A stretch of 12,762 nucleotides of DNA from a bacterium (GTDB lineage Bacteria; Patescibacteria; Dojkabacteria; SC72), in NCBI GenBank assembly GCA_029553845.1, contig JAKPKF010000029.1:1-12762 (forward strand). The letters are read 5' to 3'. The position numbers and the translations under genes are program-made. Position 1 is the stretch's first letter; each line of letters begins with the position of its first letter. The notes under the pieces were generated by a model, which made no database searches, was not told the origin of the DNA, and saw only the letters and a list, made by a program, of their open reading frames with translations. Shown one piece after another: positions 12,562-12,762 of the stretch.

Positions 12562-12762
12562 AATACTAATGATGATATTTTCCCTGATAAATTATTCACT
12601 ATAAATTGTCTGGTTTTTCCAACTCCAAGAGGATCTATTGTTAAAACAAAATTAAAGACATTTTCTGCCTGTTTACCATCTGCTTGGTAATTTACAAGTT
12701 CTCCATTTGCGTCGTAAAAGAATGCTCTTCCAGAGATGGATTCAAAGACAACATATCCAATT
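12558..12762 (-). CDS. Pilin-like protein (partial, C-terminal 67 residues)
   Basis: The open frame enters from the right edge and ends with TGA at 12558-12560, overlapping the next ATG by 4 bp. The visible residues include VVFESISGRAFFYDANGELV and FVLTIDPLGVGKTRQFIVNN, ending LSGKISSLVL. A beta-strand-rich end of the type 'F.V...SGKI' is common in GspH/FimT/PilE-like minor pilins. The N-terminal prepilin signal lies outside the window, so assignment depends on this C-terminal pattern and on the operon. It is too short a stretch to exclude other secreted proteins. Confidence 0.65.
   Translation of the reverse strand, partial: IGYVVFESISGRAFFYDANGELVNYQADGKQAENVFNFVLTIDPLGVGKTRQFIVNNLSGKISSLVL

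Noticed and set aside
1..12762. tRNA or rRNA genes, CRISPR repeats, insertion sequences or recoded TGA
   Set aside because: No cloverleaf, regularly spaced repeats, terminal inverted repeats or transposase were seen, and TGA acts as a stop at 12040 and 12558, so the Gly-recoding used by some related lineages does not apply.

Overview
The window is AT-rich bacterial chromosome, densely packed and using the ordinary bacterial code: TGA ends two genes, at 12040 and 12558. The gene set suggests a member of the Candidate Phyla Radiation (Patescibacteria). It has a pilMNO-type pilus cluster with no outer-membrane genes (no pilP or pilQ in view), a double-ring Clp ATPase carrying two N-terminal membrane helices next to a small membrane protein, and very tight gene packing. 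Almost no start codon is preceded by a Shine-Dalgarno sequence. The lineage is inferred from this context and not proven; no tRNA, rRNA, CRISPR array or mobile element was seen.

Region 1 (1-3169, minus strand), read from right to left: a tRNA-dihydrouridine synthase (dus), a small HAD-like phosphatase overlapping it by 14 bp, an unrecognised 266-aa protein, and the N-terminal part of a multi-pass membrane protein resembling DUF4173 that runs off the left edge. Region 2 (3254-6381, plus strand) diverges from dus and holds a two-gene unit: a 133-aa membrane protein and, 2 nt later, a 907-aa membrane-tethered Clp/Hsp100 ATPase whose first ring and pore loops are unusual. Region 3 (6444-8442, plus strand) is a ribosome/RNA block: bL32, NusB, RNase III, bS16 and the KH protein KhpA.

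Region 4 (8439-12762, minus strand) is a type IV pilus block. In transcription order it contains the end of a pilin-like gene, two prepilin-like proteins (PilV-like and PilW-like), a stand-alone receiver-domain response regulator, then PilM, PilN and PilO. Many junctions overlap by 1-8 bp, so translational coupling is likely. PilM (cytoplasmic actin-like), PilN and PilO (one membrane helix each) would form the inner-membrane platform. The minor pilins would initiate or decorate the fibre, and the receiver protein could adjust pilus activity. The block converges on khpA, and the two end genes share a 4-bp overlap at their stops.

Promoter-like sequences stand out. Several starts have extended -10 boxes (TGn followed by a TATAAT-like hexamer) only 5-15 nt before the ATG, which together with the missing Shine-Dalgarno motifs points to leaderless or nearly leaderless transcripts. 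The main candidates for new biology are the membrane-anchored Clp ATPase with its partner protein, the leaderless promoter architecture, the PilV-like prepilin with Ala at the cleavage site, and an RNase III with Asn at a metal-binding position.
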